Source: Candidatus Rokuibacteriota bacterium (GTDB lineage: Bacteria; Methylomirabilota; Methylomirabilia; Rokubacteriales; CSP1-6). From it: DNA of 39,837 nucleotides. The stretch spans positions 1 to 39,837 of the forward strand of contig QHSC01000103.1 of the NCBI GenBank assembly GCA_003220345.1, written 5' to 3'. A program made the position numbers and the translations under genes. The notes below the pieces were generated by a model. That model did no database searches and had not been told where the DNA came from. It was given only the letters and a program-made list of their open reading frames with translations. Positions 1-11,177 of this stretch are shown one piece after another (the first letter of the stretch is position 1; the number at the start of each line of letters is the position of its first letter).

Positions 1-21
1 AGCGGCTACGCCGCGGCCGCT

Positions 22-2070
22 TCACTTGAAGCGTCGCTCGATCCAGCCGAGGAAGGTCGACACGCCGGTCTGGAGGAAGGACTCGCACTCGTCGGGAAGC
101 CTCGTGCCTTCGCGGAAGGCCTCCTGGATCACGTCATCGCTTCCGCACCAGAGAGAGACGCGCCTCCCCGTCTTCCTGTCGATCTGGGCCAGCACCACTC
201 CGGGCGGCGGCGTGAAGTGGGCGGGCGAGGTCTGGCGAACCGCCGCCTGCATGATGGGGCCCCAGATCGGCAGGGCGGCCTGTGATCCCGTGAGACCGAG
301 AGGCGTGCCGTCGTCCAGCCCCACCCAGACGCCCACGACCAGATCGGGCGTGTAGCCGACGAACCAGGCGTCGCGAAGACTGTCGGTCGTTCCCGTCTTT
401 CCCGCCGTCATCTCCTGGAGGCCCCAGGCGGAGCTGCGGGCGCCTGTGCCCCGGCGCATGACGCCGCGGAGCAGATGGTTGATGAGGAAGGCGGACTCGG
501 CGGACACCGCGCGCACGGACGGCGGCAGGGGCGCGAGGGCGTGCCCGCCCAGCGATGCTTCCGGGGCGATCGCCGTCGCGGGAACCCGAACGCCGCCATT
601 GGCCAGGGTGGCGAAGGCGCTCGTGATCTCCAGCAGCGTCACCTCGGAGGTGCCGAGGGCGAGCGAGGGCACCGGGGCCAGGGGATGCTCGATCCCGACA
701 GCGTGCGCCATGTCAGCCACGCGGCGGGGGCCCACATTCATGGCGACGCGGACGGCGGGGATGTTCAGCGACTCTTCCAGGGCCCGCCGCACCGTCACCG
801 GCCCATGGAATCGACCGTCCATGTTTCGCGGCTCCCAGTTTCCGCCTCCCGCGGGAATCACCAGGGGCTCGTCGTCCACCACGGAGGCGGGCGTGATGCC
901 GCTGCCGCGGCGCTCCGCCTCGAAGGCGGCCAGGTACACGAAGGGCTTGAAGAGCGATCCTGGCTGGCGGACGGCGCGGTATGCGCGATTGAAAGACGTC
1001 TCGCCGTAGCGCCGGCCGCCCACGAGAGCCCGGATCTCGCCGGACATCGGCTCTATGGCGATCACCGCGGCCTGCACCTGACCGGCGAGCTGGGGCCTGT
1101 CCTTCTCGATGCGCCTTATCCCGTCCCTCACGGCGCTCTCGGCCGCCCTCTGGAGGGTCGGGTTGAGGGTGGTCTCGAGCGCGATCTCCCCCGACTCCGG
1201 GAGCTTCGCCCGCCGCCCGAGCTCGAAGGCGACGAAATCGACGAAGTACGGCGCGACCCGAGGGTTGTCGATGGACGGCTGCGGCAGTGGCCGGGCGACG
1301 GCCCGCCGGGCGACCGCCGGCTCGATCAGCCGCGCCTCCTCCATGGCGAGGATGATGCCGTCCCGGTACTTCTTGTCTCGAGAGGAGAGCATCCGGTTCG
1401 GCGCGCGGATCGCGCTCGCCAACCAGGCCGCCTCGTCGACGTCGAGGGCGGTCACATCCTTGCCGAGAAAGTGGCGCGCGGCGGCGGGTAGGCCGTGGAC
1501 GGGCAGATCGCCGTCGTGACCGAGGTAGACGGAATTGACGTACGCCTCGAGGATCCGGGGCTTGGAATACCGCACTTCGAGGAGGAGGGCGATGAACGCC
1601 TCTCGCGCCTTCCGTCCCCACGTGCGTCGGGTGTCGAGGAACAGCGTTCGCGCCAGCTGCTGGGTGATGGTGCTGCCGCCCTCGCGCAGCTCGCCCCGCC
1701 TGAAATTGACGTGAAAGGCCCGCCCCACGGCGAGCAGATCGATCCCCGGATGGGTCCAGAACCGCCGGTCCTCGGCCACGAGCACGGCGTCGACAACCGG
1801 CCGCGGAATCCGGTCGAGGGGCACCCAGGTCTGCGCCCGGTGCGACGCGTAGATCGCCGCGATGGGTCGGCCGCCCGTGGAGAGCTGGCCATTCGCGTAG
1901 AGTTGAATGGTCGGCACCCGTGGCCCGCCGGGGTCGGGAAGCGAGTAGTGCCAGGAGATCGCCACGAGTCCGAGGATCACGGAGATCCCGGTGAGGAGCA
2001 CGGTCAGCCGTGTGCGGCGGAAGGCTCGGAGCGACGTCGCACGCGCGACGGGAATCGGCTGGATACGCAT
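22..2070 (-). CDS. Class A penicillin-binding protein (PBP1A family)
   Basis: Bifunctional peptidoglycan synthase that polymerises glycan strands and cross-links stem peptides in the periplasm. The 682-residue protein has an N-terminal membrane anchor (about residues 22-42). Its GT51 glycosyltransferase domain shows EDRRFWTHPG near residue 100 (catalytic Glu100), GGSTITQQLAR at 131-141, and the RKAREAF...LEAYVNSVYLG segment at 153-184. The transpeptidase domain carries the SLFK tetrad (Ser372, Lys375), SLN at 434-436 and KTGTT at 558-562, so both activities look intact. Length is usual for a short PBP1A without a large C-terminal extension. It is transcribed away from the mlaC-like gene across about 440 nt. 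The ATG at 2070 directly precedes the basic cytoplasmic tail. The family call is firm; assignment to PBP1A rather than 1B or 1C is by overall motif style. Confidence 0.93.
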   Translation of the reverse strand: MRIQPIPVARATSLRAFRRTRLTVLLTGISVILGLVAISWHYSLPDPGGPRVPTIQLYANGQLSTGGRPIAAIYASHRAQTWVPLDRIPRPVVDAVLVAEDRRFWTHPGIDLLAVGRAFHVNFRRGELREGGSTITQQLARTLFLDTRRTWGRKAREAFIALLLEVRYSKPRILEAYVNSVYLGHDGDLPVHGLPAAARHFLGKDVTALDVDEAAWLASAIRAPNRMLSSRDKKYRDGIILAMEEARLIEPAVARRAVARPLPQPSIDNPRVAPYFVDFVAFELGRRAKLPESGEIALETTLNPTLQRAAESAVRDGIRRIEKDRPQLAGQVQAAVIAIEPMSGEIRALVGGRRYGETSFNRAYRAVRQPGSLFKPFVYLAAFEAERRGSGITPASVVDDEPLVIPAGGGNWEPRNMDGRFHGPVTVRRALEESLNIPAVRVAMNVGPRRVADMAHAVGIEHPLAPVPSLALGTSEVTLLEITSAFATLANGGVRVPATAIAPEASLGGHALAPLPPSVRAVSAESAFLINHLLRGVMRRGTGARSSAWGLQEMTAGKTGTTDSLRDAWFVGYTPDLVVGVWVGLDDGTPLGLTGSQAALPIWGPIMQAAVRQTSPAHFTPPPGVVLAQIDRKTGRRVSLWCGSDDVIQEAFREGTRLPDECESFLQTGVSTFLGWIERRFK

Positions 2071-2508
2071 CGAGGGTCTCTTACGAGAGACAGAGCATGG
2101 CGTGTGCCAAGTGTTTGACCACCCGCAACCGCGTCTAAGTAGCCGTGCCTCGTGGAGTTGTCATCAGACGTTGGAGCGAGCGCGGGCAGGCCGCCGGAAT
2201 ATTCGCGGCAATGCGAGTAGGAGTTACCGGGTGTCGGCGACGCGGCGAGACACGGGAGACGAAAAGACGACCGGGTAGCAGCGACGCGCCCCGAGAGGCG
2301 CGTCAGCAAGTCTCATGATTGACAGTTCCAGATTTTCCGGGACTTAGACAGCAACATGCGGCGCCGAAGCGGTGCGGGCACGGGGCTTGCTGTACGCGCC
2401 CAGACGGAGTCGCGATCTCTTGCCGACATTGACGAGAAAGTCATGCCGGCCTCGGCTCGACAAGGCATTAAAAGGCGCTCGTCGCTCCGCGCCCAAGGAT
2501 GGAAACAC
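2071..2508. other. Intergenic region between divergent pbp and mlaC-like genes
   Basis: About 440 nt without a convincing gene. It holds a perfect 8-bp hairpin (2283-2304), a TTGACA hexamer at 2319-2324 without a good -10, and a weak sigma54-like GG-N10-GC element reading toward the pbp gene (2095-2110). Short ORFs here have no signal peptide, ribosome site or recognisable motif. Confidence 0.5.
2283..2304. other. Perfect 8-bp hairpin, 6-nt loop
   Basis: GACGCGCC and GGCGCGTC flank CCGAGA. No T-run follows on either strand, so it is not a standard intrinsic terminator. It may be an mRNA leader structure or a protein-binding dyad upstream of the MlaC-like gene. Confidence 0.45.
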
Positions 2509-3219
2509 ATGCGTGAGGTAACACGCGGGTCGCTGTCACAGCAAGATCATGTTCGTTTGGTGCATCGCTTGGGTCGGCTCGGTGTCTTCGCGTCGCTCGG
2601 GATCGTGCTCGTATGTGGCAGTCAGCCCGCGCTGGCCCAAAGCGCGGGGAAGGGCGGAGAGGCTGAGCCGCGGGCCAGCACCCTCCCGCCTCTCGAGCTC
2701 GTCAAGTCCTCCATGACCCGCGTGCTCACCCTCACCCAGTCGCAGGGTGCCGGCCCCGCCGCGAGCACCCAGCGCCGCGAGCTGCGACGGGCGGCGGAAG
2801 CGCTGTTCGACTTCAACGAGATGTCGCGACGGATACTGGGAGCTCACTGGAAGGAGGGGACGCCCGAGGAGCAGGCGGAGTTCGTCAGGCTCTTCACGGA
2901 TCTCCTCGAGCGATCCTATTTGACCGCGCTCGGGCATTTCCCGCTGGCCACCATCAGCTTCGAGGGCGAGATGGTCAGTGGACCGTACGCCCTGGTCAGC
3001 TCACGGATCGCGGTTGGACGTCGAGGAACGGCGTCGCTCGAGTACCGTCTCCTGGAGACGGATGGGCGCTGGGCCGTGTATGACATCGTGGTCGACGGCG
3101 TGAGTCTCGTCCTCAGCTACCGGAGCCAGTTCAATTCCATCCTGCGGACCTCCCGGTTCACCGAGCTCCTGGATCGGATGCGGAGCCGCGAGGCGTATGT
3201 GACCCCGCGAGACGACTAG
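2509..3219 (+). CDS. MlaC/Ttg2D-type periplasmic phospholipid-binding protein
   Basis: Predicted periplasmic carrier that moves phospholipids between the outer membrane and an inner-membrane ABC transporter (Mla pathway). I chose the ATG at 2509 because an AAGGAT ribosome site lies about 10 nt upstream and a clear signal peptide follows: basic start, hydrophobic core near residues 22-38, ALAQ cleavage region near 41-44. An in-frame ATG at 2356 would add 51 residues with no signal character. The 236-residue protein matches the family in length and in the FDFNEMSRRILG, FVRLFTDLLERSY and YDIVVDGVSLV...YRSQFNSIL segments. The rest of an mla operon is not in this window. It converges on the efflux operon. 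Confidence 0.85.
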   Translation: MREVTRGSLSQQDHVRLVHRLGRLGVFASLGIVLVCGSQPALAQSAGKGGEAEPRASTLPPLELVKSSMTRVLTLTQSQGAGPAASTQRRELRRAAEALFDFNEMSRRILGAHWKEGTPEEQAEFVRLFTDLLERSYLTALGHFPLATISFEGEMVSGPYALVSSRIAVGRRGTASLEYRLLETDGRWAVYDIVVDGVSLVLSYRSQFNSILRTSRFTELLDRMRSREAYVTPRDD

Positions 3220-3238
3220 TGGCGCTGAAAGAGCATTA

Positions 3239-3293
3239 CCCCGCCGCGGTCCCGGCCTGACGCGGGACCAGTCAGGGACGCGGTCCGGCGGGG
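3239..3293. terminator. Nested stem-loop between convergent genes
   Basis: An outer perfect 8-bp stem (CCCCGCCG at 3239-3246, CGGCGGGG at 3286-3293) encloses a perfect 7-bp stem (GGTCCCG at 3248-3254, CGGGACC at 3263-3269). It spans the stop codon of the efflux gene and lies 20 nt past the mlaC-like stop. No T-tract is present, so its role as a two-way terminator rests on position and symmetry. Confidence 0.5.
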
Positions 3294-6200
3294 ATCTCCT
3301 GTGGAGGTCCGCCGAGAGAACGACCGAGCTGTCCCCGCCACCGCACCAACCACAGGCGCCCCCGCTCGAGGAAGAGATACACGACGGGCGTGGTGTAGAG
3401 CGTGAGGAGCTGGCTCAGGAGGAGACCGCCCACGATGCTGATGCCCAGGGGCCGCCGCAGCTCCGAGCCGGTGCCGGTGCCGAGGGCGAGGGGAAGGGCG
3501 CCCAGGAGGGCGGCCATCGTCGTCATGATGATGGGGCGGAATCGCCGGAGGCAGGCAAGGTGCACCGCCTCGCGAGCGCTGCGCCCTTCGCGCCGCTCGA
3601 GCTCGAGGGCGACGTCGATGACCAGGATGGCGTTCTTCTTGACGATGCCGATGAGCAGGATGACGCCGACCATGCCGATGATGGAGAACTCCATCTGAAA
3701 TGCCATCAAGGCCAGGAGCGCGCCCACACCGGCCGACGGCAGGGTGGACAGGATGGTGAGCGGATGGATGTAGCTCTCGTAGAGGACGCCCAGGACGAGA
3801 TAGACGGCAATCAGGGCGGCCAGGATGAGCATGGGCTGGGTGGAGAGGGCAGCCTGGAAGGCCTGGGCGGTGCCCGCGAAGCTTCCCCGGATGCTCGTGG
3901 GCATGCCGATCCGCCGCTCGGCCGCAGCAATGGCCGCCACCGCGTCCCCGAGGGCGACGCCCGGAGCGAGATTGAAGTACGTGGTCACGGCCGGGAAGAG
4001 CCCCTGGTGGTTGATCTGGAGGGGGGCCGGGCTTGGCTCGAATCGGGTCAGCGCGGTCAGGGGCACCGACGTGCCCGTGGCCGACTGGACGTAGATGTTG
4101 CGCAGCGCGTCCGGATTCTGCCAGTAGCTCGGCGCCACCTCCATGACGACGTGGTACTGGTTCAGCGCCGTGTAGATCGTTGAGACCTGCCGCTGTCCGA
4201 AGGCGTCATAGAGCGTCTCGTCGATCAGTCGGGTGCTCACGCCGAGCCGCGCGGCGGTGGGCCGATCGATGGTGAGCGGGACCTGGAGGCCGGCGTCCTG
4301 CTGGTCACTCGACACGTCCCGAAGCTGAGGCAGGGTGCGCAGCGCTTGAAGGACCTTGGGCGCCCAGGAGCTCAGATCGGCGAGACTGTCGGCCTGAAGA
4401 GTGAACTGGTACTGGGCGTTGGAGAGGCGTCCCCCCAGGCGGATGTCCTGCACGGCCTGGAGATACAGGGTGGCGCCCGGCACCCGCGCGAGCTTGGGGC
4501 GCAGGCGCGTGATGATCTCGTCGGCCGTCGCATCGCGCTGGGAGCGCGGCTTGAGGGACACGAACATGCGGGCGGAATTGACGGTGGTCCCGCGCCCTCC
4601 TCCCCCTCCCGTATACGCCGTGACGGTGGCGACTCCGGGGTCCGCGCGGACGATGTCCGCGAGCCGGCTCAGCTTCTCGCGCATGGACTGGAACGAGATG
4701 TCCTGGGCGGCGACGGTGATGCCGGCGAGGCGCCCGTTGTCCTGCTGAGGAAAGGAACCCTTGGGGATGTTCCAGAAGAGGTAGATGTTGACGCCGAAGG
4801 TGACGGCAGCGACGAGGAGCGTGATGCCGGGATGTCTGAGAGCCCAGCCCAGGGTGACATCGTAGAAGCGGACGACGGCGTCAAACATCCGTTCGCTCAC
4901 CCGATTGAAGCGGCCGCGGTTGGCACCGTCTCGCGAGCGGAGGAGGAGGGCGCACATCATGGGGGTGGTGGTCAGCGACAGGACGAGGGAGATGAGGACC
5001 GCGATCGAGAGCACGGCGGCGAATTCCCGGAAGAGCCGGCCGATGAGACCGCCCATGAGCAAGATGGGAATGAAGACCGCCACGAGCGAGACGCTGATGG
5101 ACAGGACCGTGAAGCCGATCTCGCGCGCTCCGGTGATGGCCGCCTCCATCGGGGGCATGCCCGCCTCGAGGTGGCGCATCACGTTCTCGACGACGACGAT
5201 GGCGTCGTCCACCACGAATCCCGTAGCGACCGTCAGGGCCATGAGCGAGAGGTTGTCGATGCTGTAGCCGATGAGGTACATGAAGGCGAAGGTGCCGATC
5301 AAGGACACGGGTACGACGACGCCGGGAATGGCGGTGGCCCGGACGTCGCGAAGAAAGAGGAAGACGACGAGCACCACGAGGGCCACCGAGATCATCAGGG
5401 AGATCTGGACGTCGTGGACGGAGGCGCGGATGGTGACGGTCTGGTCGAGCACCGCCGTTAGTGTCACGTCGGCGGGCAGGAGCGCGTGGAGCTCCGGCAT
5501 CTCCTCGCGTATCCGGTCGACGGCCTCGATGATGTTGGCGCCCGGCTGACGGAAGATGATGAGCAGGGCGGCCGGCCGGCCGTTGGCGAGACCGATCGAT
5601 CGCAGGTCCTCGACGGAATCCACTACCTCGCCGAGGTCAGACAGGCGCACGGGGGCGCCATTCCGCCAGGCCACGATGAGCGGGCGGTATTCCTCGGCGA
5701 AGCGGATCTGATCACTCGTCCGGATCTCCCAGGCTCGCTCGGGCCCATGGATCTGGCCCTTGGGACGATTGATGTTGGCATTCGCGAGCACCGACCGCAC
5801 ATCCTCGAGGCCGATCCCATAGCTTGCCAGGGTCATCGGATTGAGCTCGACCCGGACACCGGGAAGGGAGCTTCCGCCCACGAAGACCTGGCCGACCCCT
5901 TCGATCCGCGCCAGCTTCTGTTGCAGGACCGTGGACGCCACGTCGTACATCCTGCCGGTGTCCACGGTGGAGGAGGTGAGGGCGAGGATCATGATCGGCG
6001 CGTCGGCGGGGTTGACCTTCCGATAGGTCGGATTGGCGGGCAGGTTCGAGGGAAGCTGACCGGCGGCGGCGTTGATGGCCGACTGGACGTCGCGCGCGGC
6101 GCCGTTGATGTCACGGGCCAGATCGAATTGCAGGGCGACGCCCGTTGAGCCGAGGTAGCTGGCCGAGGTCATCTCGGTGATGGCGGCCACGCGGCCGAAC

Positions 6201-6409
6201 TGGCGCTCGAGGGGAGTGGCGACGGCCGAGGCCATGGTCTCGGGGCTGGCCCCGGGTAGCGCGGCCGAGACCTGGATGGTCGGGAAGTCGACCTGGGGAA
6301 GCGGCGCGACAGGCAGCATGCGATAGCAGATGATGCCCGCGATCACGAGGGCCAGCGTGAGCAGCGTGGTGCCGACGGGACGACGGATGGCGGGTGTCGA
6401 GAGGTTCAC
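3272..6409 (-). CDS. mdtC: RND efflux pump inner-membrane subunit, MdtC-like (HAE1 family)
   Basis: Proton-driven inner-membrane subunit of a tripartite efflux system, 1045 residues and about 12 membrane segments. The start [17 protein letters not shown] is the usual HAE1 N-terminus. The TM4 proton-relay motif [11 protein letters not shown] near residue 400 keeps both aspartates. Two periplasmic porter loops and the late TM segment [20 protein letters not shown] are present. Translation begins at a GTG (6407-6409) overlapping the TGA of the upstream RND gene, so the two are translationally coupled. Two different RND subunits in tandem behind one adaptor is the MdtABC/MuxABC arrangement, in which the pumps form heterotrimers. 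Substrates cannot be read from sequence. No outer-membrane TolC-type gene follows. Confidence 0.9.
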   Translation of the reverse strand: MNLSTPAIRRPVGTTLLTLALVIAGIICYRMLPVAPLPQVDFPTIQVSAALPGASPETMASAVATPLERQFGRVAAITEMTSASYLGSTGVALQFDLARDINGAARDVQSAINAAAGQLPSNLPANPTYRKVNPADAPIMILALTSSTVDTGRMYDVASTVLQQKLARIEGVGQVFVGGSSLPGVRVELNPMTLASYGIGLEDVRSVLANANINRPKGQIHGPERAWEIRTSDQIRFAEEYRPLIVAWRNGAPVRLSDLGEVVDSVEDLRSIGLANGRPAALLIIFRQPGANIIEAVDRIREEMPELHALLPADVTLTAVLDQTVTIRASVHDVQISLMISVALVVLVVFLFLRDVRATAIPGVVVPVSLIGTFAFMYLIGYSIDNLSLMALTVATGFVVDDAIVVVENVMRHLEAGMPPMEAAITGAREIGFTVLSISVSLVAVFIPILLMGGLIGRLFREFAAVLSIAVLISLVLSLTTTPMMCALLLRSRDGANRGRFNRVSERMFDAVVRFYDVTLGWALRHPGITLLVAAVTFGVNIYLFWNIPKGSFPQQDNGRLAGITVAAQDISFQSMREKLSRLADIVRADPGVATVTAYTGGGGGRGTTVNSARMFVSLKPRSQRDATADEIITRLRPKLARVPGATLYLQAVQDIRLGGRLSNAQYQFTLQADSLADLSSWAPKVLQALRTLPQLRDVSSDQQDAGLQVPLTIDRPTAARLGVSTRLIDETLYDAFGQRQVSTIYTALNQYHVVMEVAPSYWQNPDALRNIYVQSATGTSVPLTALTRFEPSPAPLQINHQGLFPAVTTYFNLAPGVALGDAVAAIAAAERRIGMPTSIRGSFAGTAQAFQAALSTQPMLILAALIAVYLVLGVLYESYIHPLTILSTLPSAGVGALLALMAFQMEFSIIGMVGVILLIGIVKKNAILVIDVALELERREGRSAREAVHLACLRRFRPIIMTTMAALLGALPLALGTGTGSELRRPLGISIVGGLLLSQLLTLYTTPVVYLFLERGRLWLVRWRGQLGRSLGGPPQEIPAGPRP

Positions 6410-9400
6410 GAGACGCCCTCGGCGCGGGCGGACGCGACGGTGACGGGTGCCTTTCGTCGCGCCGCGCGTGAGGCCAGCCGGTCGAAGGCGAGGTAGATGA
6501 CGGGCGTGGTGTAGAGCGTCAGCAGCTGGCTCATGATGAGGCCGCCCACGATGGCGATCCCGAGCGGCTGGCGCAGCTCGGATCCGACGCCGCGACCGAG
6601 GGCGAGCGGCACGCCGCCGAGGATGGCGGCCATGGTCGTCATGAGGATGGGCCTGAACCTGAGGAGGCAGGCCTGGTAGATGGCCTCGCGGGCGGGCCGG
6701 CCCTCGGAGCGCTGGGCGTCCAGCGCGAAGTCGATCATCATGATCGCGTTCTTCATCACGATGCCGATGACGAGGATGATGCCGATGAGGGCGATGACGC
6801 TCAGGTCCAGCCGCGCGGCGAAGAGGGCGAGAAGCGCGCCCACCCCGGCCGAGGGGAGCGTGGAGAGAATCGTCACGGGGTGGATCCAGCTTTCGTAGAG
6901 GACGCCGAGCACGATGTAGACGGTGACCACGGCGGCCAGGACGAGGAGCGGCTCGTTGGCGAGCGAGGCCTGGAAGGCGCGCGCGGCGCCCTGGAAGCGC
7001 GCCTGCACGGTGATGGGCATGCCGAGATCCTGCTTGGCCGTCTCGATGGCCTGGACGGCATGGCCGAGCGAAGTTCTCGGGGCGAGGTTGAAGGAGACGG
7101 TGACGGCGGGGAACTGCCCCTGGTGGTTCACGGCGAGCGGCGTCGCGCGCTCCTCGATGAAGGTGAAGGCGGAGAGGGGCACCTGGCCGGCCGTCGAGGA
7201 CCGGAGGTAGATCTGCTGCAGGGCCTCAGGGCCCTGGCGGAAGTCGGGCTTCACCTCCAGCACCACCCGGTACTGGTTGAGCTGGGTGAAGATGGTCGAG
7301 ACCTGGCGCTGGCCGAAGGCGTTGTAGAGCGCGTCGTCGATCATCTGGGGCGTGATGCCGAGCCGGGAGGCGGTGGCGCGATCGATGCGCACGGAGGTCT
7401 CGAGACCCTGATCCTGCTGGTCGCTCGCCACGTCGCGGAGCTCGGGCAGTGTGCGGAGGCGCTCCACGAGCCGGGGCGCCCAGGTGGTGAGCTCGACGAG
7501 ATTCGGATCCTCCAGGCTGTACTGGTACTGCGTCCGGCTCACGCGATCTTCCACGGTCAGGTCCTGGACGGGCTGGAGATAGAGCGTGATCCCGCCGACC
7601 TGGGCAAGGGAGGAGCGCAGGCGGTCGATCACCGTGCCCACGCTCACCCGCCGCTCGTCGAGGGGCTTCAGGGTGATGAGCATGCGTCCGCTGTTGAGCG
7701 TGACGTTGGTGCCGTCGATGCCGATGAAGGACGACAGCGTGGCCACGGCGGGGTCCGTCAAGATGACCTCGCCGAGGGCCTGCTGACGCGCGGCCATGGC
7801 GGGGAACGACACGGCCTGCGGAGCATCCGAGATGCCGAGGATCACGCCGGTGTCCTGGGTCGGGAAGAGCCCTTTGGGGATGAGGACGTACAGGACAAGG
7901 GTGAGCGCGAGGAGGCCCACGGCCACGAGCAGGGTGAGGCCCTGATGCTCGAGAACGCGGCGCAGGGTACGCGCATAGCCCTCGCGAAGGGCCTCGAAGA
8001 CGCGCTGGGCGGTCCTCGCGAATCGATTGGTCTCGGCCTCCGTGTGGTGGCGGAGGAGCTTGGCGCAGAGCATCGGGGTCAGGGTCAGGGAGACGACGGC
8101 GGAGACGAGAATGGAGACGCTGAGGGTGATGGCGAATTCCCGGAAGAGGCGCCCCACGATGTCGCCCATGAAGAGGAGGGGGATGAGCACGGCGATGAGG
8201 GAGACGGTCAGGGAGAGAATGGTGAAGCCGATCTGCCCCGAGCCCTTGAGGGCCGCCTCCAGCGGCGAGTCGCCCGCCTCGATGTAGCGGGCGATGTTCT
8301 CGATCATGACCACCGCGTCGTCGACCACGAAGCCCGTGGCGATGGTGAGGGCCATCAGCGAGAGGTTGTTCAGGCTGAAGCCCAGCGCGTACATGACGGC
8401 GAAGGTGCCGATGATCGAGACGGGCACGGCCACGCTCGGGATGAAGGTGGCGGCGGGGCTGCCCAGGAACAGGAAGATGACGAGCACCACGAGGACCACG
8501 GCGAGCATGAGCTCGAGCTGGACGTCGTGGACCGAGGCGCGAATGGTGGTGGTGCGGTCCGTCAGCACCGAGACCTCCACGGAGGTGGGCAGCGTGCCCT
8601 GGAGCTGAGGCAGGAGCTGCTTCACGCGATCGACCACCTGGATGAGGTTGGCCCCCGGCTGTCGCTGGATATTGACGATGACGGCCGGACGGGTGCCCAT
8701 CCACGCCGCCTGCCGGAGGTTCTCGGCGTCGTCCACGGCGTCGGCGACGTCGGAGAGGAGCACGGGGGCGCCGTTGCGGTAGGCGATGACGAGCGACCGG
8801 TAGAGAGCACTCGTCACGAGCTGATCGTTGGCCCCGATGGTATAGGCCTGCTGGGCGCCGTCCAGGCTGCCCTTGGCCTGGTTCACGTTCGCCGCCGCCA
8901 CCGCCTGCCGGACGTCGTCCAGGGTCAGTCCATTGGCGGCCAGGCGCGTCGGATTCGCCTGGATGCGGATGGCGGGCTTCTGTCCGCCGCTCAAGGTAAC
9001 GAGCCCCACGCCGGGAAGCTGCGACATCTTGGGCACCAGTCGCGTGTCGGCGAGGTCTTCGACGGCGGTGAGGGGAAGCGCGTTCGACGTCAACCCCAGC
9101 GTCAGGATCGGTGCGTCGGCCGGATTCACCTTGCTATACACGGGAGGATTGGGCAGATCCTTGGGCAGGAACGACGAGGCGGCGTTCATGGCCGCCTGCA
9201 CCTGCTGCTCGGCGATGTCGAGGGCCAGGCTCAGGTCGAACTGGAGCGTGATCACCGAGCTCGTGCTCGAGCTCGTGGACGTCATCTGCTTGAGGCCGGG
9301 CATCTGACCGAACTGCCGCTCGAGGGGCGCTGTCACCGCGGAGGCCATGACGTCCGGGCTGGCCCCGGGATAGAAGGTCTGCACCTGGATGGTCGGGTAG

Positions 9401-9522
9401 TCGACTTGGGGCAAGGCGGAGACGGCGAGGAGGCGATAGGCGACGGCGCCGGCCAGGATGATGGCCAAGGTCAGGAGGGAGGTGGCGACCGGCCTCAGGA
9501 TGAACGGCCGAGACAGGTTCAT
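6406..9522 (-). CDS. mdtB: RND efflux pump inner-membrane subunit, MdtB-like (HAE1 family)
   Basis: First of two tandem HAE1-type RND subunits, 1038 residues. It begins [17 protein letters not shown] and carries [11 protein letters not shown] in TM4 with both proton-relay aspartates, and the later [20 protein letters not shown] membrane segment. Its ATG (9520-9522) overlaps the TGA of the adaptor gene, and its own TGA overlaps the GTG of the next RND gene, so all three form one tightly coupled unit. It is clearly a paralogue of its downstream neighbour, consistent with a mixed-subunit MdtBC-type pump. The MdtB/MdtC labels follow gene order and family resemblance. Confidence 0.9.
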   Translation of the reverse strand: MNLSRPFILRPVATSLLTLAIILAGAVAYRLLAVSALPQVDYPTIQVQTFYPGASPDVMASAVTAPLERQFGQMPGLKQMTSTSSSTSSVITLQFDLSLALDIAEQQVQAAMNAASSFLPKDLPNPPVYSKVNPADAPILTLGLTSNALPLTAVEDLADTRLVPKMSQLPGVGLVTLSGGQKPAIRIQANPTRLAANGLTLDDVRQAVAAANVNQAKGSLDGAQQAYTIGANDQLVTSALYRSLVIAYRNGAPVLLSDVADAVDDAENLRQAAWMGTRPAVIVNIQRQPGANLIQVVDRVKQLLPQLQGTLPTSVEVSVLTDRTTTIRASVHDVQLELMLAVVLVVLVIFLFLGSPAATFIPSVAVPVSIIGTFAVMYALGFSLNNLSLMALTIATGFVVDDAVVMIENIARYIEAGDSPLEAALKGSGQIGFTILSLTVSLIAVLIPLLFMGDIVGRLFREFAITLSVSILVSAVVSLTLTPMLCAKLLRHHTEAETNRFARTAQRVFEALREGYARTLRRVLEHQGLTLLVAVGLLALTLVLYVLIPKGLFPTQDTGVILGISDAPQAVSFPAMAARQQALGEVILTDPAVATLSSFIGIDGTNVTLNSGRMLITLKPLDERRVSVGTVIDRLRSSLAQVGGITLYLQPVQDLTVEDRVSRTQYQYSLEDPNLVELTTWAPRLVERLRTLPELRDVASDQQDQGLETSVRIDRATASRLGITPQMIDDALYNAFGQRQVSTIFTQLNQYRVVLEVKPDFRQGPEALQQIYLRSSTAGQVPLSAFTFIEERATPLAVNHQGQFPAVTVSFNLAPRTSLGHAVQAIETAKQDLGMPITVQARFQGAARAFQASLANEPLLVLAAVVTVYIVLGVLYESWIHPVTILSTLPSAGVGALLALFAARLDLSVIALIGIILVIGIVMKNAIMMIDFALDAQRSEGRPAREAIYQACLLRFRPILMTTMAAILGGVPLALGRGVGSELRQPLGIAIVGGLIMSQLLTLYTTPVIYLAFDRLASRAARRKAPVTVASARAEGVS

Positions 9523-10748
9523 GCGCCGGACTTGGCGGGCGGACGATCGCGGCTCGTCGGCTCGACCCGTGAGCGCTCCTGCACCTTGTCGGCTCCGTCG
9601 ACGATGACCGCCTCGCCCGGCTTGAGCCCGTCGCGGACGGGGGCGAGGCCACCTTCGGTCGGGCCGAGCGCGACCTTGCGAAGCTCGACCGTCTTGTCGG
9701 GTCGCACGACGTAGACGAAAGGCCCCTGCACGCCCCGCTGCACCGCCTCCACGGGAACGAGGACGGCATCACGAAGCGTGTCCACCAGGATGCGCACATT
9801 GACGAACTGGTTCGGAAAGAGCGCGCCGTCCGTGTTGGCGAAGGACGCCTTGATCTTGACGGTGCCCGTGCCCGAGTCGATCTGGTTGTCCAGGGCCACG
9901 AGCGTGCCCGAGGCGAGCTTGGTCCTCCCCTCCCGATCGTAGGCGTCCACGGTGATGGCGCCACCGCTCCGCATCCGCGCGAGGACGGGGGGAAGGTTGT
10001 CCTGGGGAATCGCCGCCACGACGGCTATGGGCTCGATCTGGGTCAGCACCACGAGCCCGCCGGGATCGGTCGCCTTGATCATGTTACCGGCATCCACGAG
10101 GCGCAGTCCGGCTCGCCCGGCGAAGGGAGCGAGGATCTTGCAATAGACGAGCTGGAGCTTGATGCTCTCGATCTGTCCCTGATCGGCCTTGACGTTGCCC
10201 TCGGCCTGGATCACTGCCGAGGCCTGCGTGTCGAGCTGCTGCTGGGCGATGAAGCCGCCCGACACGAGCCTCTTGTAGCGCTCGAGATCGAGACGGGTAT
10301 TGGCCAGCGCGGCTTGATCACGGGCGAGCTGCCCCTCGGCCTGGTTCAGCTGCGCCTCGAATGGGCGGGGGTCTATCTCCGCGAGCAGGTCTCCCGCCCG
10401 GACGATTTGCCCCTCGCGGAAGAGGACGCGCATGAGCTGACCATCCACGCGGCTCCGGACCGTGACGGTGTTGAGGGAGGTTACCGAGCCCAGCGCCGTC
10501 AGGTACACGCCCAGGTCGCCCGTCTTGGCGGTTGCCGTCAAAACGGGCACGGCTCGGGCTCCCGCCCCGGTGCCCGGTCGCCCGGTGGCGGGCTGCGCCC
10601 GGCCCGGCCGGTTCAGCGCGAAGTAGGCGCCTCCCGCCAGCAAGAATGCGACGACGAGACAGATGACCCAGGTCCGCCGCGACCACGGTCGCGGCGGGTG
10701 ACCTGGGGCATCTCCTATCTCCTCGGATCCGGTTCCCTCGATCGTCAT
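9519..10748 (-). CDS. mdtA: RND efflux membrane-fusion (adaptor) protein, MdtA-like
   Basis: Periplasmic adaptor joining the RND pumps to an outer-membrane channel. I chose the ATG at 10748 ([10 protein letters not shown]), giving 409 residues. The open frame runs further upstream, but that stretch is antisense to the cupin gene and lacks adaptor features. An N-terminal anchor lies near residues 27-46 ([19 protein letters not shown]). Next come a lipoyl/biotinyl half ([20 protein letters not shown]), a helical hairpin region rich in Gln and Ala, the second lipoyl half ([15 protein letters not shown]), and beta-barrel and membrane-proximal domains ending near [12 protein letters not shown]. 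First gene of the mdtABC-like operon. Confidence 0.9.
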   Translation of the reverse strand: MTIEGTGSEEIGDAPGHPPRPWSRRTWVICLVVAFLLAGGAYFALNRPGRAQPATGRPGTGAGARAVPVLTATAKTGDLGVYLTALGSVTSLNTVTVRSRVDGQLMRVLFREGQIVRAGDLLAEIDPRPFEAQLNQAEGQLARDQAALANTRLDLERYKRLVSGGFIAQQQLDTQASAVIQAEGNVKADQGQIESIKLQLVYCKILAPFAGRAGLRLVDAGNMIKATDPGGLVVLTQIEPIAVVAAIPQDNLPPVLARMRSGGAITVDAYDREGRTKLASGTLVALDNQIDSGTGTVKIKASFANTDGALFPNQFVNVRILVDTLRDAVLVPVEAVQRGVQGPFVYVVRPDKTVELRKVALGPTEGGLAPVRDGLKPGEAVIVDGADKVQERSRVEPTSRDRPPAKSGA

Positions 10749-10886
10749 AGGGGCCTGTCGCTCGCTTGTAGCACAGTCTACCCTAGGGCGAGAACAGAGG
10801 GGTTGGGGTCGCGCCGAAGGGAAGAACTGACCGGCCACGATCCTCGAATGCAGCGCCCGGAGGACCGGAGAAGGAGCCTTCAGACC

Positions 10887-11174
10887 ATGCCCAAAGCCGA
10901 GCTCGAGTTCTTCAAGCCGGACCATTTGCCCTGGGAACCTGTGGCCGCCTCGGCGGCAGGGGGCGCAGGCGGTGCCGGCGTCAAGCAGAAGATCCTCAGC
11001 CGCAACGAGGAGGGGGACGTGACGCGGCTCCTGCAGTTCGACACGGGCGTGGAGACGAGCGAGACGATCGTCCACGACTTCTGGGAGGAGGTCTGGATCC
11101 TCGAGGGCGAATTGACGGACCTCGGCAAGAAGCAGACCTTCACGGCGGGCATGCTGCGCTACTTCAAGCGCTAG
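10887..11174 (+). CDS. Short cupin-domain protein, probably internally deleted
   Basis: A 95-residue protein starting at an ATG with AAGGAG 10 nt upstream. The open frame extends further 5' but that part is antisense to mdtA. The N-terminal two thirds resemble small cupin proteins (DUF4437/ChrR-like): LSRNEEGDVTRLLQF, then HDFWEEVWILEGELTDLGKK, which is the first cupin motif region. After FTAGM the sequence goes directly to LRYFKR and stops. Cupins of this type normally continue with a segment like RPPGMxHGP, holding the second metal-binding motif, so half the barrel is missing. LRYFKR itself resembles an ordinary C-terminus of the family, suggesting an in-frame internal deletion. Repeat B begins 4 nt after the stop. 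Function unknown; possibly inactive. Confidence 0.65.
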   Translation: MPKAELEFFKPDHLPWEPVAASAAGGAGGAGVKQKILSRNEEGDVTRLLQFDTGVETSETIVHDFWEEVWILEGELTDLGKKQTFTAGMLRYFKR

Positions 11175-11177
11175 CTT

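Noticed and set aside
2319..2350. TTGACA at 2319 as the mlaC-like promoter
   Set aside because: No acceptable -10 at 16-18 nt and nearly 170 nt of leader would follow; support is too weak to annotate.
6880..9714. A 944-codon plus-strand open frame opposite the MdtB-like gene
   Set aside because: It is an antisense shadow: low-complexity composition rich in Gly, Glu, Asp and His, no family features, whereas the minus strand encodes a clear RND pump.
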